Positions 25,703-37,300 of a stretch of DNA of 64,000 bases are shown here, in pieces (the stretch's first letter is position 1; every line of letters starts with the position of its first letter). Source of the stretch: Mycobacterium gastri (lineage in GTDB: Bacteria; Actinomycetota; Actinomycetes; Mycobacteriales; Mycobacteriaceae); contig NZ_LQOX01000055.1 of assembly GCF_002102175.1 (NCBI RefSeq), positions 1 through 64,000 of the forward strand, read 5' to 3'. Under the pieces are notes generated by a model that was not told the DNA's origin, did not search any database, and saw nothing but the letters and a program-made list of their open reading frames with translations. The translations under genes and the position numbers were made by a program.

Positions 25703-28700
25703 TTAGGTGATCGCTGTCCTATCGGGGAGGGCGCCTCCCGTGTCGACGGGTTGCTTGCCGTTGGTGTGGCCATTGCCGTTGGTGTGGCCGTTGCCGTTGG
25801 TGTGGCCGTTGCTGTTGGTGTGGCCGTTGCTGTTGGTGTGGCCGTTGCCGTTGCCGTTGCTGGTGGTGTGGCCGTTGGTGTGGCCGTTACCGTTGCTGAG
25901 CCCGTTGCCATGGCCATTGCCATTAGCCATCAGGGCCGGTAGATCGATGGGGCCGAACAGCGGCAGCGAGTGTTGGACGCGGTCGTCATCGCTGCCGGCA
26001 ATGACCGGGTGATGCCCATTCGATGTGGCCGTCGTGGCAGGCAGCATGACCGAACCGAATAGCGGAAGGGCATGCTCGCCGAGATCGGCGAACGGATCCT
26101 TGCCATTGCTCGTGATGGGGAAATCCAACTTCCGCAGCGGCACATCTTTGGCGGGACGACGGCGTACGGCTCTGGGTGTATCGCCGGCTGGAATCGCACG
26201 AACTTTCGACGGTGGGCGCGTCGCGCTGCCGGTCTTGCGAGTGGGAACGGCCTTTTGCCGTGCTGGTCGAGCTTGGCCCGGCGTCATGCTGCGACGGCTT
26301 GCCCGCTGCTTCTTACTGGACGCAGCGAGCTTCGACGGCCACCAGTTGGCCTGGCCGATCAGCGCAGCCAACGCCGGCACGGTGACGGTGCGAACGATGA
26401 AGGTGTCGATCAAGATCCCGGCGCCGATAATAAAGCCGGCTTCCACCATGGTGTTGATGGTGGCGGCCAGCAGGCCGAACATTGAAGCGGCGAAAATGAG
26501 GCCGGCGGATGTGATCACGCCGCCCGTCGAACCGACCGTGCGAATAACACCGACCCGCACGCCATGGGGTGATTCGTCACGGATACGCGAGATCAACAGC
26601 ATGTTGTAGTCAGCGCCAACCGCAACCAACAGAATGAATGACAGCCCGGGCAGGCTCCAATGCAATTCTTTGCCGAGTATCAGCTGGAAAACGATGACAC
26701 CGAGGCCCAGGGCAGCAAAAAAGGAAACCAGTACGGAACCGATGAGGTAGAGGGGCGCAATAACTGCTCGTAGCAGCATCACCAGGATCAAAAAGACGAT
26801 AACGATCGTGGCCAACACGATGAAATTGATGTCACTGTTGTAATAGTCCCGAGTATCCGCCAGCCCGCTCGGAATGCCTGCCAGCGATATCGTCGCATCC
26901 GATAACTCGGTATTCGGTTGCGAGGACCGCGCTGCCGACAGGATCGTATTCACCTGGTCCATGGCCTGGGTGGTGAACGGGTTGAGCGAGCTTTGGATGA
27001 GATACCGTGCCGCGTGTCCATCGCTGGAAATGAAAATCTGCGCGGCCTTCTTGAACTCGTCGGCGGCCAGCACTTGCGGCGGGACATTGAAGCCGGCCAT
27101 GGACGGTCGGTCGGCATCGTGCTTGAGGCCCAGCAGGAAGGACGATGCCTCGTCGAGCCCGGTGCCCATCTTTTTGGTCTGGTCGACCAGTGCCGCAACG
27201 CCGTCGGCAACCGCACGGCTGCCTTGTGCAAGGGCGTTGGCGCCCTGCTGCATCTGATTCAGCCGGTTCTGCAGTCCGTCGATCGACCGCAACGTGCTGA
27301 CTGCTTGGTTCAGGTTTTGCTGCAGCTTGTCGATCGTCTGACTGACGGTCTGTACCTCTTTCGTTTGCTGCAGGCTGCGGGCCAGATCCGTAATGCTGTT
27401 GAGGGTTCCGCTGGTCTGCGCTTGGACCAGCGCCTGCAACTGGCTCCGCGAGGCCGCACAGGCCGGGTCGGCATTGCAGGTCGGACTGGAGTTCAGCGCC
27501 TTCAGCAGCGGACCGGCCCAGGCAACGGTATTCGCCACATCGACCATGTTTGCGCTAAGGGCGTCGCCGAGCGCTCGCATGCGGCCGACCAGCTTGGCCG
27601 TCCTGTCGAGGTCGTTGAGCGTCTTGTCGCCGCCTATCAGTTGCTTCATCGTGGTAAGCACGCTGACCAGCGTGCCGGCGCTGCCGACAGCTTGAGTGAC
27701 CTGGTCGCGCACCTGAGCCAGGGCACCGGCCAAATCGTTGGAGCCGTTGACCAGCCTGTCTAAGTCGCTGCTGTGGTCCCGGATCGCATCCCCGGCCTCG
27801 TCGAGTTTGCCGCCGACCTCGCCGGCCTGATACGACACCTTCGTCTGCTGTAGCGGTTCGCCGTTGGGCCGGGTCAACCCGCGTATCGCGGTGATGTCGG
27901 GTAGTTGGCTGATCCGGTGCGACATCATCTCGAGATCTGCGAGCGCGCTCGGATTCCGCAGGTCACGCGGTGACTTAATGAAAAGCATCATCGGCGTCAT
28001 CATGTTCTGCGGGAAATGGCGACTCATGGCCTCGTATCCCGCGACGCTCGTGACGTCGGACGGCAATGCCTTGAGATCGTCGTAGTTGAAGCGCACCAGG
28101 AAGCTTGACCCCGCCAGGACCGCCAGGACGACGAGACTGGCGACCAGATGGATCCGGGGCCGCCGTACGATGCGTGTTCCCGTGCGCCTCCAGAAGCGAT
28201 GGGTAAGGTCGCGGCGCGGCTTGATCCAGCCGCGTCGCCCGATCAGCACCAGAATGGCGGGCAGCAGGCTCACCGCAGCCACGAAGCTGACGACGATCGA
28301 AATGGAAATCGCCGGGCCGACCGTGGAGAAGACCGGCAATTTACAGAAGACCATCACGACGAATGTGACCGCCACGGTCGCAGCCGAGGCGGCGATTACT
28401 TTGCCGATCGACATCAACGCTCTCTGGACCGCGAGGTCCGAAGCCAAGCCTTGCCGCACATAGTCGTGGTAACGGCTGATCAGAAAAACGGCATAGTCCG
28501 TTCCGGCACCGATCATTACCGCGCTCATGAAAATTATGGTCTGCGTTTGCACGTCCAGGCCGACTGTCGCCAGCGCGGACAGGGTGCCTTGCGCGGTCCC
28601 CATAGAGATACCGATGGTGGCCAGCGGCACCAACATGGTGACCACGTTTCGGTAGATGATCAGCAGGATGATGAGCACGCTGACCGCGGTGCCGATTTCG

Positions 28701-29299
28701 ATCAGATGTGCGTCTTCCTGACCGATGGCGGTGAGGTCGGACATGGTGACCAGGCCGCCGGCGTAATTGGCGGTCAGCGTCGAACCAGCGACGGTCTGGC
28801 TGACGATATCCCGGATTTGTTTGTACCCCGCCAGGGTCGCTGGGTCCTGTGGGTCGGTCGGGAACATCACCGGCAAGTTCCAGGCTTTGTTGTCCTTGCT
28901 GGACAACACATCGTGCAAGCCGGGCGTGGTAATGAAGTCCTGAACCGAAAAGTTCTCCTGGTGCAGCCTGTCTACCAGCGTGTGGTAGGTCTCTAAATCG
29001 CCGGGACCAAGCCCATTTTCGTCGGTCAGGATCACCAACAACTGCGAGCCCTTGCCGTTGTCGCCAAAGGCCTTGCCCATCTCTTTGCTGGTGACCATCG
29101 TCGGGGCGTTATCGGGCAAAGCCTCTCCGCCGGCCTTACCCGCTACCTCCATCAGCGGCGGGAAAGTCACGGCGAGCAGCGCGGCAAGCCCAATCCAGAA
29201 TGCAATGACCAGCGCCGGAGCCCGAACGACCAATTGGCCGAGCCGGTCGAAAATTCCCCCGGGGCGGGCTGCTTCCGAATCGCTCATCAGTCGCGACAC
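25703..29299 (-). CDS. MmpL-family lipid transporter
   Basis: RND-superfamily MmpL transporter of 1198 aa in the inner membrane, exporting a mycobacterial lipid. It has the usual two halves, with a first helix near residue 30 (APALVIAFWIGLAALLAV), periplasmic porter loops and two blocks of helices. Family motifs include MIGAGTDYAVFLISRYHDYVRQG and VAVGADYNMLLISRIRDE, which hold the proton-relay Asp-Tyr pairs. The very long second loop (about 400-780) is of the MmpL10/MmpL12 class. The cytosolic tail exceeds 200 aa and ends in a repetitive Asn-Gly-His-Thr stretch. Start M1 or M5 (MSDSEAARPGG). PapA and PKS genes upstream on the same strand suggest it exports their acylated glycolipid. Confidence 0.9.
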   Translation of the reverse strand: MSRLMSDSEAARPGGIFDRLGQLVVRAPALVIAFWIGLAALLAVTFPPLMEVAGKAGGEALPDNAPTMVTSKEMGKAFGDNGKGSQLLVILTDENGLGPGDLETYHTLVDRLHQENFSVQDFITTPGLHDVLSSKDNKAWNLPVMFPTDPQDPATLAGYKQIRDIVSQTVAGSTLTANYAGGLVTMSDLTAIGQEDAHLIEIGTAVSVLIILLIIYRNVVTMLVPLATIGISMGTAQGTLSALATVGLDVQTQTIIFMSAVMIGAGTDYAVFLISRYHDYVRQGLASDLAVQRALMSIGKVIAASAATVAVTFVVMVFCKLPVFSTVGPAISISIVVSFVAAVSLLPAILVLIGRRGWIKPRRDLTHRFWRRTGTRIVRRPRIHLVASLVVLAVLAGSSFLVRFNYDDLKALPSDVTSVAGYEAMSRHFPQNMMTPMMLFIKSPRDLRNPSALADLEMMSHRISQLPDITAIRGLTRPNGEPLQQTKVSYQAGEVGGKLDEAGDAIRDHSSDLDRLVNGSNDLAGALAQVRDQVTQAVGSAGTLVSVLTTMKQLIGGDKTLNDLDRTAKLVGRMRALGDALSANMVDVANTVAWAGPLLKALNSSPTCNADPACAASRSQLQALVQAQTSGTLNSITDLARSLQQTKEVQTVSQTIDKLQQNLNQAVSTLRSIDGLQNRLNQMQQGANALAQGSRAVADGVAALVDQTKKMGTGLDEASSFLLGLKHDADRPSMAGFNVPPQVLAADEFKKAAQIFISSDGHAARYLIQSSLNPFTTQAMDQVNTILSAARSSQPNTELSDATISLAGIPSGLADTRDYYNSDINFIVLATIVIVFLILVMLLRAVIAPLYLIGSVLVSFFAALGLGVIVFQLILGKELHWSLPGLSFILLVAVGADYNMLLISRIRDESPHGVRVGVIRTVGSTGGVITSAGLIFAASMFGLLAATINTMVEAGFIIGAGILIDTFIVRTVTVPALAALIGQANWWPSKLAASSKKQRASRRSMTPGQARPARQKAVPTRKTGSATRPPSKVRAIPAGDTPRAVRRRPAKDVPLRKLDFPITSNGKDPFADLGEHALPLFGSVMLPATTATSNGHHPVIAGSDDDRVQHSLPLFGPIDLPALMANGNGHGNGLSNGNGHTNGHTTSNGNGNGHTNSNGHTNSNGHTNGNGHTNGNGHTNGKQPVDTGGALPDRTAIT
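25755..25925 (-). repeat. In-frame tandem repeat coding the MmpL C-terminal tail
   Basis: Units of 6, 12 and 18 bp built on TTGGTGTGGCCGTTGCCG (plus strand) encode runs of (N/S)-N-G-H-T-N-G in the last 80 residues of the MmpL. All unit lengths are multiples of three, so slippage would change tail length without breaking the frame. The high sequence identity of the units suggests recent expansion. Confidence 0.8.
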
Positions 29300-29478
29300 C
29301 TTTCCACGCCAGATCGGCTCACCGGCCGATAAAGCCCATCAAGCCGATCCGCATCGTGGCGGTGGTAAGTGAACTCGGTGGCCACCCGTTCGAGCCCCGA
29401 CAACGCCGGGGAGCGCACCGCCGACAACTGGTCGGGTGGGTTGACCAAAGCGGCTGGATCGGCAGCGGTTCTATTCAC
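29287..29478 (-). CDS. Possible small hypothetical protein before mmpL
   Basis: A frame of 63 aa from GTG 29478 contains LSAVRSPALSGLERVATEFT and ends 13 bp inside the mmpL start. GAGGTGG lies about 6 nt before the GTG. Composition is protein-like, but no family is recognised. It could be a small partner of the transporter or a chance frame. Confidence 0.3.
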   Translation of the reverse strand: MNRTAADPAALVNPPDQLSAVRSPALSGLERVATEFTYHRHDADRLDGLYRPVSRSGVERCRD

Positions 29479-29800
29479 GTCCAGCCACCTCTTTTCGGTG
29501 GTGTTCAGGCGCCCGGTCCGGGGGCATCGCACGTCGACTCAGCCCCCCAACATCTCGGTCCGCAACGGCCGGGCATCCTCAATTCTGCTAGTGCACCACA
29601 CGGTAGCCCGTTGATCTTCGCCCCGTGGAAAAATCGTGCCAACGTACAAAAATTTTTTGTCCGAAGTGCAGAAAGTCGACGGTTTTCGGGTAATCTGGCA
29701 GCGCGCCCCGGGTATTGACTTATCAGTCAACAGTGCCTTCACCTGGCGTGCCGGCCGCGCGGCGAGGCCGCTGTCGAAGCACCGCTCACACCAATGCCCC
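29479..29800. other. Intergenic region between papA and mmpL
   Basis: About 320 bp with no gene. It includes an unusually AT-rich patch (29628-29660, with AAAAATTTTTT) and the palindrome TTGACTTATCAGTCAA at 29713. The gap and AT-rich patch make a separate promoter for mmpL likely. Confidence 0.5.
29712..29729. promoter_or_regulatory. Palindromic operator candidate
   Basis: ATTGACTTATCAGTCAAC has perfect 6-bp arms (TTGACT/AGTCAA) around TATC. An almost identical 18-mer (15 of 18 bases) lies at 39451-39468, in front of the nitronate monooxygenase-TetR operon. It may be a binding site for that TetR protein or a related one. Confidence 0.4.
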
Positions 29801-31276
29801 TCAACCGGGAAACAGGCCGTCATTTCCGTTGCCGCTGAAGCTGAGTGCGGTTGCACGGCGGTGCCGGATCTCGCTGCGGCCCTCGGCGACGCGCACATAC
29901 ACCGATTTCATGGCGTCCAGGTAGCGTCGCACCGACTCGTGGGCGATCGGACTATCCGGGAAGGATGCCGTCACCGTGGTCTCTTCGTGGAACCGGTTGA
30001 CCCACATGCACACCCGGGCCGCAATGCGGCCGTCACTGAAGACCCTGGTATTTGCGGTACGGATATGTGGCGCGAACACGGCGGAAAGCGGCGGTACACC
30101 GGCGTCGAGGAACGACAGCATGGGAAAGCACCCTCGCGACAGCGACGTCGCGAGCCGGGGCGCCAGCTCCAACACGCGTTCGAACGGCACTCGGGCCAGA
30201 TGGGTGCGCGAGTCGAAAGCGGCTTGTGCGCCGCGCGCGGTCTCACCGAACGACGCGGCGACCGGCACTGCCAGCGGAAGGTGGCCGATGAACCATCCGC
30301 TGGTGACAAATTCCGCGGGCGTGCTTCGGGTGCCGGTGGGTGTGACAGCGTAATAGGTCTCCGCGCCGGCGAGTTCGTATTCGGTGAGGGCGGCGCACGC
30401 GAAGACTCCGCCGCTGAACCTGGCGCCGGCCCAGGTGCACGCGGCCTCGAAATCGGCGGTCTGACGGGCATCCAGGAGCTGCGCGGAAAGCACCTCGCCC
30501 GTCGTGACCCGCGACGTCTCGCCCAGTGGCAGTGGGAAGGCGGGGAAGGATCCGTCGTTGTTTTCCAAGAATTCGATCCATTGACGTACCTCCGGCGAGT
30601 CAAATGTCAACGCGGAGGTGTATGCGTGCTCGCGCAGGCAGTACTCGGCGTAGCTACCAGCCTTCGGCAACGGAATAGGCTCGCCACCGTCCATCAGCGT
30701 GTTGTACATTTCGCGTATCTCCAAGAAGATAGTGCCGAGAAATGTCGCATCGAAATGTATGTGGTCAATGCTGACGCAGACGGTGAAGTGGTCGTCACGT
30801 TGGATCACGCCGAACCTGAAGCAATCCCAATCCAGGGGACTAGGTGTACTCAAGAGATATTCTTGCCATTGGCTCGGTGTCATCTCGCCGTACTCAACCG
30901 GTTGCATTTCGATAGCCCCGGGATCGGTGATGGTGTGGCGGACTATGTGACGAGCACCGGTGACCGTAAACCTGCTGCGGTAGGTGTCATGGCGACGAAG
31001 GTGCGAGTTGATGACGTAGGTCATCGCGCGGATATCGCAGTGACCGAGGATGTCGAAGGCAATGATCAAAAGCCGGGACATGTCAAGGCCCTTGGCCGTT
31101 TGTTCAGCGAACCTGCGCAGATGCCGGGCCTGTATATAGCTCGGCGGTACGGAGCTGATCGACGCGTCCCGGGCGTTCGCCACAGTTGCCGCCGACGGCT
31201 GCCACAGCCAGACAACACCCGGCTCCGGCAGCCAATTCCTGACGTTATCCAGACCGAGATTGCCCACGACAACCAA
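29801..31276 (-). CDS. PapA-type acyltransferase (upstream of MmpL)
   Basis: Polyketide-associated acyltransferase of 491 aa, condensation-domain fold, transferring PKS-made acyl chains onto a sugar such as trehalose. The catalytic motif reads SIDHIHFDATFLG (HxxxD near residue 165). The N-terminus LPEPGVVWLWQPS with ISSVPPSYIQARHL is that of the PapA1/PapA3/PapA4 group. The start is TTG 31276, supported by AAAGGAG 5 nt upstream; no ATG fits. It lies 65 bp after the PKS stop on the same strand, so PKS and PapA form an operon. It is clearly paralogous to the PapA at 48591-50099. Confidence 0.9.
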   Translation of the reverse strand: MVVVGNLGLDNVRNWLPEPGVVWLWQPSAATVANARDASISSVPPSYIQARHLRRFAEQTAKGLDMSRLLIIAFDILGHCDIRAMTYVINSHLRRHDTYRSRFTVTGARHIVRHTITDPGAIEMQPVEYGEMTPSQWQEYLLSTPSPLDWDCFRFGVIQRDDHFTVCVSIDHIHFDATFLGTIFLEIREMYNTLMDGGEPIPLPKAGSYAEYCLREHAYTSALTFDSPEVRQWIEFLENNDGSFPAFPLPLGETSRVTTGEVLSAQLLDARQTADFEAACTWAGARFSGGVFACAALTEYELAGAETYYAVTPTGTRSTPAEFVTSGWFIGHLPLAVPVAASFGETARGAQAAFDSRTHLARVPFERVLELAPRLATSLSRGCFPMLSFLDAGVPPLSAVFAPHIRTANTRVFSDGRIAARVCMWVNRFHEETTVTASFPDSPIAHESVRRYLDAMKSVYVRVAEGRSEIRHRRATALSFSGNGNDGLFPG

Positions 31277-31341
31277 TTGAACTCCTTTGGCTCAACGCCC
31301 GATCCCAGAATATTTCATGTCATCCAATAAGCCGCACATCG

Positions 31342-34300
31342 TCACCGGATTGTTTCTTTGACGGCCAGCTTTTCACACAGGTAATCCGCGAAATGGCGAA
31401 CCGTGGTGACATCGGTGGGGCTGCAGCGTATCCCGACCTCGGTTTCTATGCGGGTGCGCAGCTCCAGATTGCCCAGCGAATCCAGCCCGTATTCGGAAAG
31501 CGGGCGATCCGGATCGACACTGCGACGCAAAATCACGGCGATTTGTTCAGAGATAAGTCGTCGAAGCCGTCCCGGCCACTCTTCGAGCGCCAGCTCCAGC
31601 AGCTCGGCACGGAACGTGCTTTCACCGGGCCGATTCCGGGCAGCGGAGTGGAAACCCTCGGCAAACCTGCTGCGTGCGGCCAGGGCCGTCAGCCAGGGTG
31701 ATCCGACGACCGGGGCATAACCGCTGTAGGCGCGGGTGTGGCGAAGCAACGCCTCGAACGCGTAAACCCCCTCGTCGGGAGCGATCATCGTGGTATCGCC
31801 GTTTCCGGCGAGGTGTGCACCCCGGCCGACCTCGGCCCATGGTCCCCAGGCGATCGCGGTCGCCGGAAGGCCGCGAGCTCGCCGCCACTGCACAAAGCCG
31901 TCAAGCCAGCTGTTGGCCGCCGCATAGGGGCCCTGACCGGGTGAGCCCAGTAGGGCGGCTGCCGACGAGAACACGGCGAACCAATCCAACGGCTGGGTGG
32001 CGGTCGCCTCGTGCAGGTGCCAGACCCCGTGGACCTTCGGCCGCCAGTCCCGCTCGATCAAGTCGTCGGTGACGTTGGCCAGGGTGGCGTCTTCGACGAC
32101 CGCGGCCGCGTGCAGCACGCCGCGCACCGGCAACCCGGTCGCCGTTGCGGTTGCCACCAACCGGCCCGCGGTTGCAGGCTGGGCGATGTCGCCACCCTCG
32201 ACTACCACATCCGACCCGGTGGCCTTGACCAGATCGATTGTCTCCCTGGCCTTTTGATTCGGTTGGGCGCGCGAGTTGAGCACGATGCGGCCGGCGCCGG
32301 CGGTGGCCATCTTCTCCGCCAGGAACAACCCGAGGCCACCGAGGCCACCGGTGATGATGTAGGCGCCGTCGGGCCGGAAGACCGGGATCTGTTCGGGCGG
32401 CAGCACAACGGTGCTGTGTCCGGTGTGCGGGATGTCGAGGACAAGTTTGCCGGTATGCCCGGCAGCGCTCATTGTCCGGATCGCGTTGGCTGCCTGGGTA
32501 ACCGGATAATGCGTGCGCTCCGGCATGGGCAACACGCCGTCGGCGACCAGCCGGTAGACAGTGGTCAACAGATCCCGGATCCGGGTGGGGTGGGTGAGCG
32601 TCATCAACGCCAGGTCGACGGCGTGGAAGGTGAGGTTGCGTCGCAGTGTGAACAGCGCCAGCCGGGTGTCGTCGTAGATGTCGCGCTTGCCGATCTCGAC
32701 GAATCGCCCGCCGAAAGACAACAGCGCAAGGCCGGCGCGCTGGGCGGTACCGGTCAGTGAGTTCAGCACGACGTCGACACCGTAACCGTCGGTGTCCCGG
32801 CGAATCTGGTCGCCAAACTCGCTGCCGCGCGAGTCGTAGACACGTTCGATTCCCATGTCGCGCAACAGCTCTCGACGCTCTGGGCTGCCGGCGGTGGCGA
32901 AGATCTCGGCACCGGCGGAGCGCGCGATCGCAATCGCGGCCTGTCCCACACCGCCGGTGGCGGAGTGGATGAGCACCTTGTCGCCGGCTTCGATGCGGGC
33001 CAGGTCGACCAGGCTGTACCAGGCGGTGGCGTGCGCGGTGGTCACCGCGGCGGCCTGTCCGTCGGTAAGTCCTGGCGGCAGCGTCGTGGCCAGTCGGGCA
33101 TCGCAGGTGATGAACGAGCCCCAACATCCCGCCGATGACATGCCACCTACGCGGTCGCCGACCTGGTGATCGGTGACATCGGAACCGACGGCGGTCACCA
33201 CGCCGGCGAAATCCGCGCCGAACTGCGGCGACTGGTCGTCGAAGACGGGGTATCTGCCGAAGGCGATCAAGACATCGGCGAAGTTGACGCTGGACGCGGT
33301 CACGGCGACCTCGATCTGCCCCGGACCGGGCGGTATCCGCTCGGCCGCCACGACTTCCATCGTCCGCAGGTCTCCGGGCGTCCGGATCTGTAGGCGCACA
33401 CGGTGGCGGTCGTGGTCGGCGACAGCGTTTTTCCGCTCCTGGGGCCGCAGCGGCGCCGGGCACAACCGGGCGGTCAGCCATTGTCCCTGTCGCCAGGCGG
33501 TCTCGTCTTCGTCCGAGCCCCCCAGCAGCTGGCGCGCCACCTGCTCGGCATCGGTGTGGTCGTCGACATCGATATGCGTGGTGCGCAGGTACGGGTGTTC
33601 GGCGCCGATCACCTTCAGCAGACCACGTAACCCGGCGTGTTCCAGATTGGGGCAGTCCTCGGGTCGGACCCGCTGCGCGTTCCGGGTCACCACATACAGC
33701 CGGGGAACGGAGCCGGAGACTTCCGGTAGCCGGCGTACGATGCGCACCAGCTGCTTGACGTTATCGCTGCCGCGGCGCGGACTTCGCGCGTCGTCGTCGC
33801 CCATACATTCGGGCGCCAGGACGACCACGCCGGTGACCCCGCCGGAGTCGAGCTGCTTGCTCAGCCTTTCGAGGTTGGCAGCCGGGTTTGCTTGCCGAGG
33901 CCAGCACAGCGTCGCGCATTCCGCACCGTAGCGCTTCAACGCATCGGTGAGTTCGGTCGTCAACATATCGGCGGTATCAGACATGCTGACCAGCAGCCAT
34001 TTTCCGGTGTCGACGGCGTCCACACCATCGGAGCCGGCCAGTTCGCGCACGTGCCATTCGATGGTCAGCAATCGCTCTGCCAGCAGGCGATCACGGTCGG
34101 CGCTCTCCGAGAGTCCGGTGCCCATCTGCAGGCCGCGCACCACCAGCAGCACGGTCCCGTGTTCGTCCATGACGTCGATGTCGGCCTCGACGTTGGTGCC
34201 GTAAGCAGTCACCGTCGTGTGGCAGTAGCGGGCGTTGCGGGTGGACGCATAGACGCGCAGCCGGCGCATACCGAGCGGCAACAGCAGGCCGCCGTTGCCC

Positions 34301-37300
34301 ACCTGCCGGACGGCGGGGTGGGCCGCAACCGACTGGAAACACGCATCCAGCAACGCGGGGTGAACCCCGTAGTTGGCCTGCTGCCTGCGGATCGAACTCG
34401 GTAAGCCGACTTCGGCGAGAACGGCGCTGACCGTCTGCGGCGCGACGTGTGCCGCGGCCAGGCCGGCGAAAGCCGTACTCAGCCGAATACCGCGCTCCTC
34501 GAACCGCTTTCGCACCTCCTCACCATCGTGGCGGCACCGATAAGCCCGCAGTAGATGGGCCACGTCATGGTCGGGCGGCCGGTCTTGCGCGGATACGGCC
34601 CGCAGTAGCGCGCTGGCTCGTCGCACCTTTTGGTGCTGCTGCTCGGTCTGGACGACGAAGCCGGCGACACCGGGTTCCTCCACCGAGGCGACTGCGCCGA
34701 TCGGGGTCTGGTCGTCCAGCAGCAGCATCTCCTCGAAGCGGATATCGCACACTTGCGACTGTTCGCCGAAGAGGGTGTGGGCCGCTGCCAATGCCATCTC
34801 GCAATAGGCGGCGCCCGGCAGCGCGGCCACATCGTGGATTTGGTGATCGCGCAACCACGGCAGTGCGGCCGTGCCGACCTCGCCGTGCCAGGCATGCCGC
34901 GGCGGCTCCTCTATCAACCGTACGTGTGCGCCCAACAACGGATGCGCCGCAACGGTATTGACGCACGAATGGCTGCCCGCGCGGTCGGGGCGCAGCAGCA
35001 TCCGACGATGCGCCCACACCGGAAGCGGCGCGTCGACCAACTGCCCGCCGGGATGAAGCACCGAGAAGTCCACGGCCGCACCGGCACTGTACAGATCGAT
35101 CACCACCGGGCGCAGTCCCCATGGCATCGGTTGCTCACGTCGCATGGCGGCTACCGCGGCGATCGGAATGTCGAGGCTGCAAGCGGTCTGCTCGACGGCC
35201 CGCGTCAGCAGCGGGTGCGGTGACAGCTCGGCGAACACCCGGTATCCGTCCTCCAGGGCCGAGCGCACTGCCGCGGCGAAACGCACCATATGACGCAGGT
35301 TGTCGACCCAGTAACGCGCATCGCACGACGGCTGTTCGCGCGGGTCGAACGACGTTGCCGAGTAGTAGGGAATCGTCGGCTTCATCGGGGTGATCTCGGC
35401 GAGCTCCATACAGAGCTGGTGCAGGATCGGCTCGACGTGCGGGGTGTGTGATGCCACGTCGACGGCTATCTCGCGGGCCAGCACGTCGCGCTCCTGCCAC
35501 TCCGCGACGAGGTCGCGAACCGTCTGCGCCGCCCCGCCGATCACGGTGGACTGCGGTGAGGCCACCACGGCGACGATGACGTCACGGGCCGCGGCGCCGC
35601 GCCCGGCGAGTTCTTCGCGTACTCGTTGGACGGGCAATTCCACCGCGGCCATCGCGCCGGTACCGGCGACGCGGAGACACAGCCGCGACCGGCGGCAGAT
35701 CACCCGCGCCCCGTCGTGCAGGGACAGCGCCCCGGCGACTACGGCGGCCGCCACCTCACCGAGCGAATGGCCGATCACCGCACCCGGACGGACTCCGTAG
35801 GACGACATCGTGGCCGCAAGCGCGACCTGAACGGCGAACAGCGTCGGTTGGACCCGGTCGATGCCGCTAACCAGGTGCGGGGCGGACATCGCGTCAGTGA
35901 CCGAAAAGCCGGATTCCCGGGCGATCACCGCCTCGACCGCGGCGACGGTCGCGGCGAACACCGGCTCGCTGGTCAACAGCTCGGCGCCCATCGCCGTCCA
36001 CTGCGAACCCTGACCCGAGAACACCCACACCGGGCCTCGGTCGTCGTGGCCGACGGCGGCGGGATAGGGGCGTTCGTCCTCGGCCACCTGGCGCAGGCGC
36101 TCGATCAGCTCGGCCCGGCCGCGAGCGAACACTCCGGTACGGACCGGCCGGTGGCCGCGCCGGCGGGCCAACGTGTAGGCCAGATTCGACAACGCCGCCG
36201 CGTCCTGGTCCTGGCGTCCGGCCAGCCATTCGGCCAGCCGGCGCGAACTGCCGCGCAACGCCTCGGCCGACGTGGCCGACAGCGCAAACATCATCGGCGC
36301 CACCGGGTCCGCCGCGTCGTGGCACGTCGCGGCGGCCGGAGCCTGTTCCACAACGGCGTGCACGTTGGTGCCCGACATCCCATACGACGAAACCGCCGCC
36401 CGCCTCGGCAGCGCGTCATCCTGTTCAGGCCAGGGTGCAATTACTTGCGGTACAAACAGTTTGGTGTTCAACCTGGCCGCCTCGTCAGGCAACCGGGTGA
36501 AGTGCAGCATCGGCGGCACCGCGCCGTGCTGGAGCGACAGGATCGCTTTGACGAGGCCCACCGCGCCGGAGGCAGCCTCGGTGTGGCCCAGATTGCTCTT
36601 GGCCGACCCGACTGCGCAAGAGCGTTCGAGGCCGTAAACTGTTGCCAGACTTGTGAATTCGATCGGGTCGCCGACGGGGGTGCCGGTGCCGTGCGCCTCC
36701 ACCATCCCGACGGTGGCGGGGTCCACGCCGGCCGCCCGCAAAGCCGCTCGATATACCTGCGCCTGCGCCTGCGCGGAAGGGATGGAAATGTTCTCGGTGC
36801 GGCCGTCCTGGTTGGTTGCGGTGCCGCGCATCACCGCAAGGATTCGGTCGCCGTCGCGCAGGGCGTCGTCAAGCCGCTTGAGCAGCACTACGGCGCAGCC
36901 CTCGGAACGGACGAAGCCGTCAGCCGACACGTCGAATGCGCGGCAGCGGCCGGTCGGCGACAGCATGCCCAACGCCGACGCGGAAGCGCCGATTCTCGGC
37001 TCCAGCATCACCATGCAGCCACCCGCCAGGGCCAGGTCGCTCTCGCCGTCGTTCAGACTGCGGCAAGCCATATGCACCGCAAACAAACTCGACGAACAGG
37101 CGGTGTCGACGCTGACCGCGGGCCCGCGCAGCCCCAGGGCGTATGCAACTCGTCCGGAGGCCATGCTGAACGGAATTCCGGTGAACCCGTACGCGTCTTC
37201 CAGGGCACCCGCCTCGGCGGTGACGTGTGCGTAATCGCTGTGGGCGATGCCGATGAACACCCCGGTCAGCGTGCCGGCCAGCGATTTCGGCGGCAAACCG

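Noticed and set aside
25755..25925. Rightward hydrophobic frame rich in VWPLPL opposite the MmpL tail
   Set aside because: It is the complement of the in-frame Asn-Gly-His-Thr repeat and has no independent support.
29636..31330. Large rightward open frame of 564 codons opposite papA
   Set aside because: It is the antisense shadow of a clear PapA gene; its product has no family motif and is Arg/Gly/Gln-rich, as expected for high-GC shadows.
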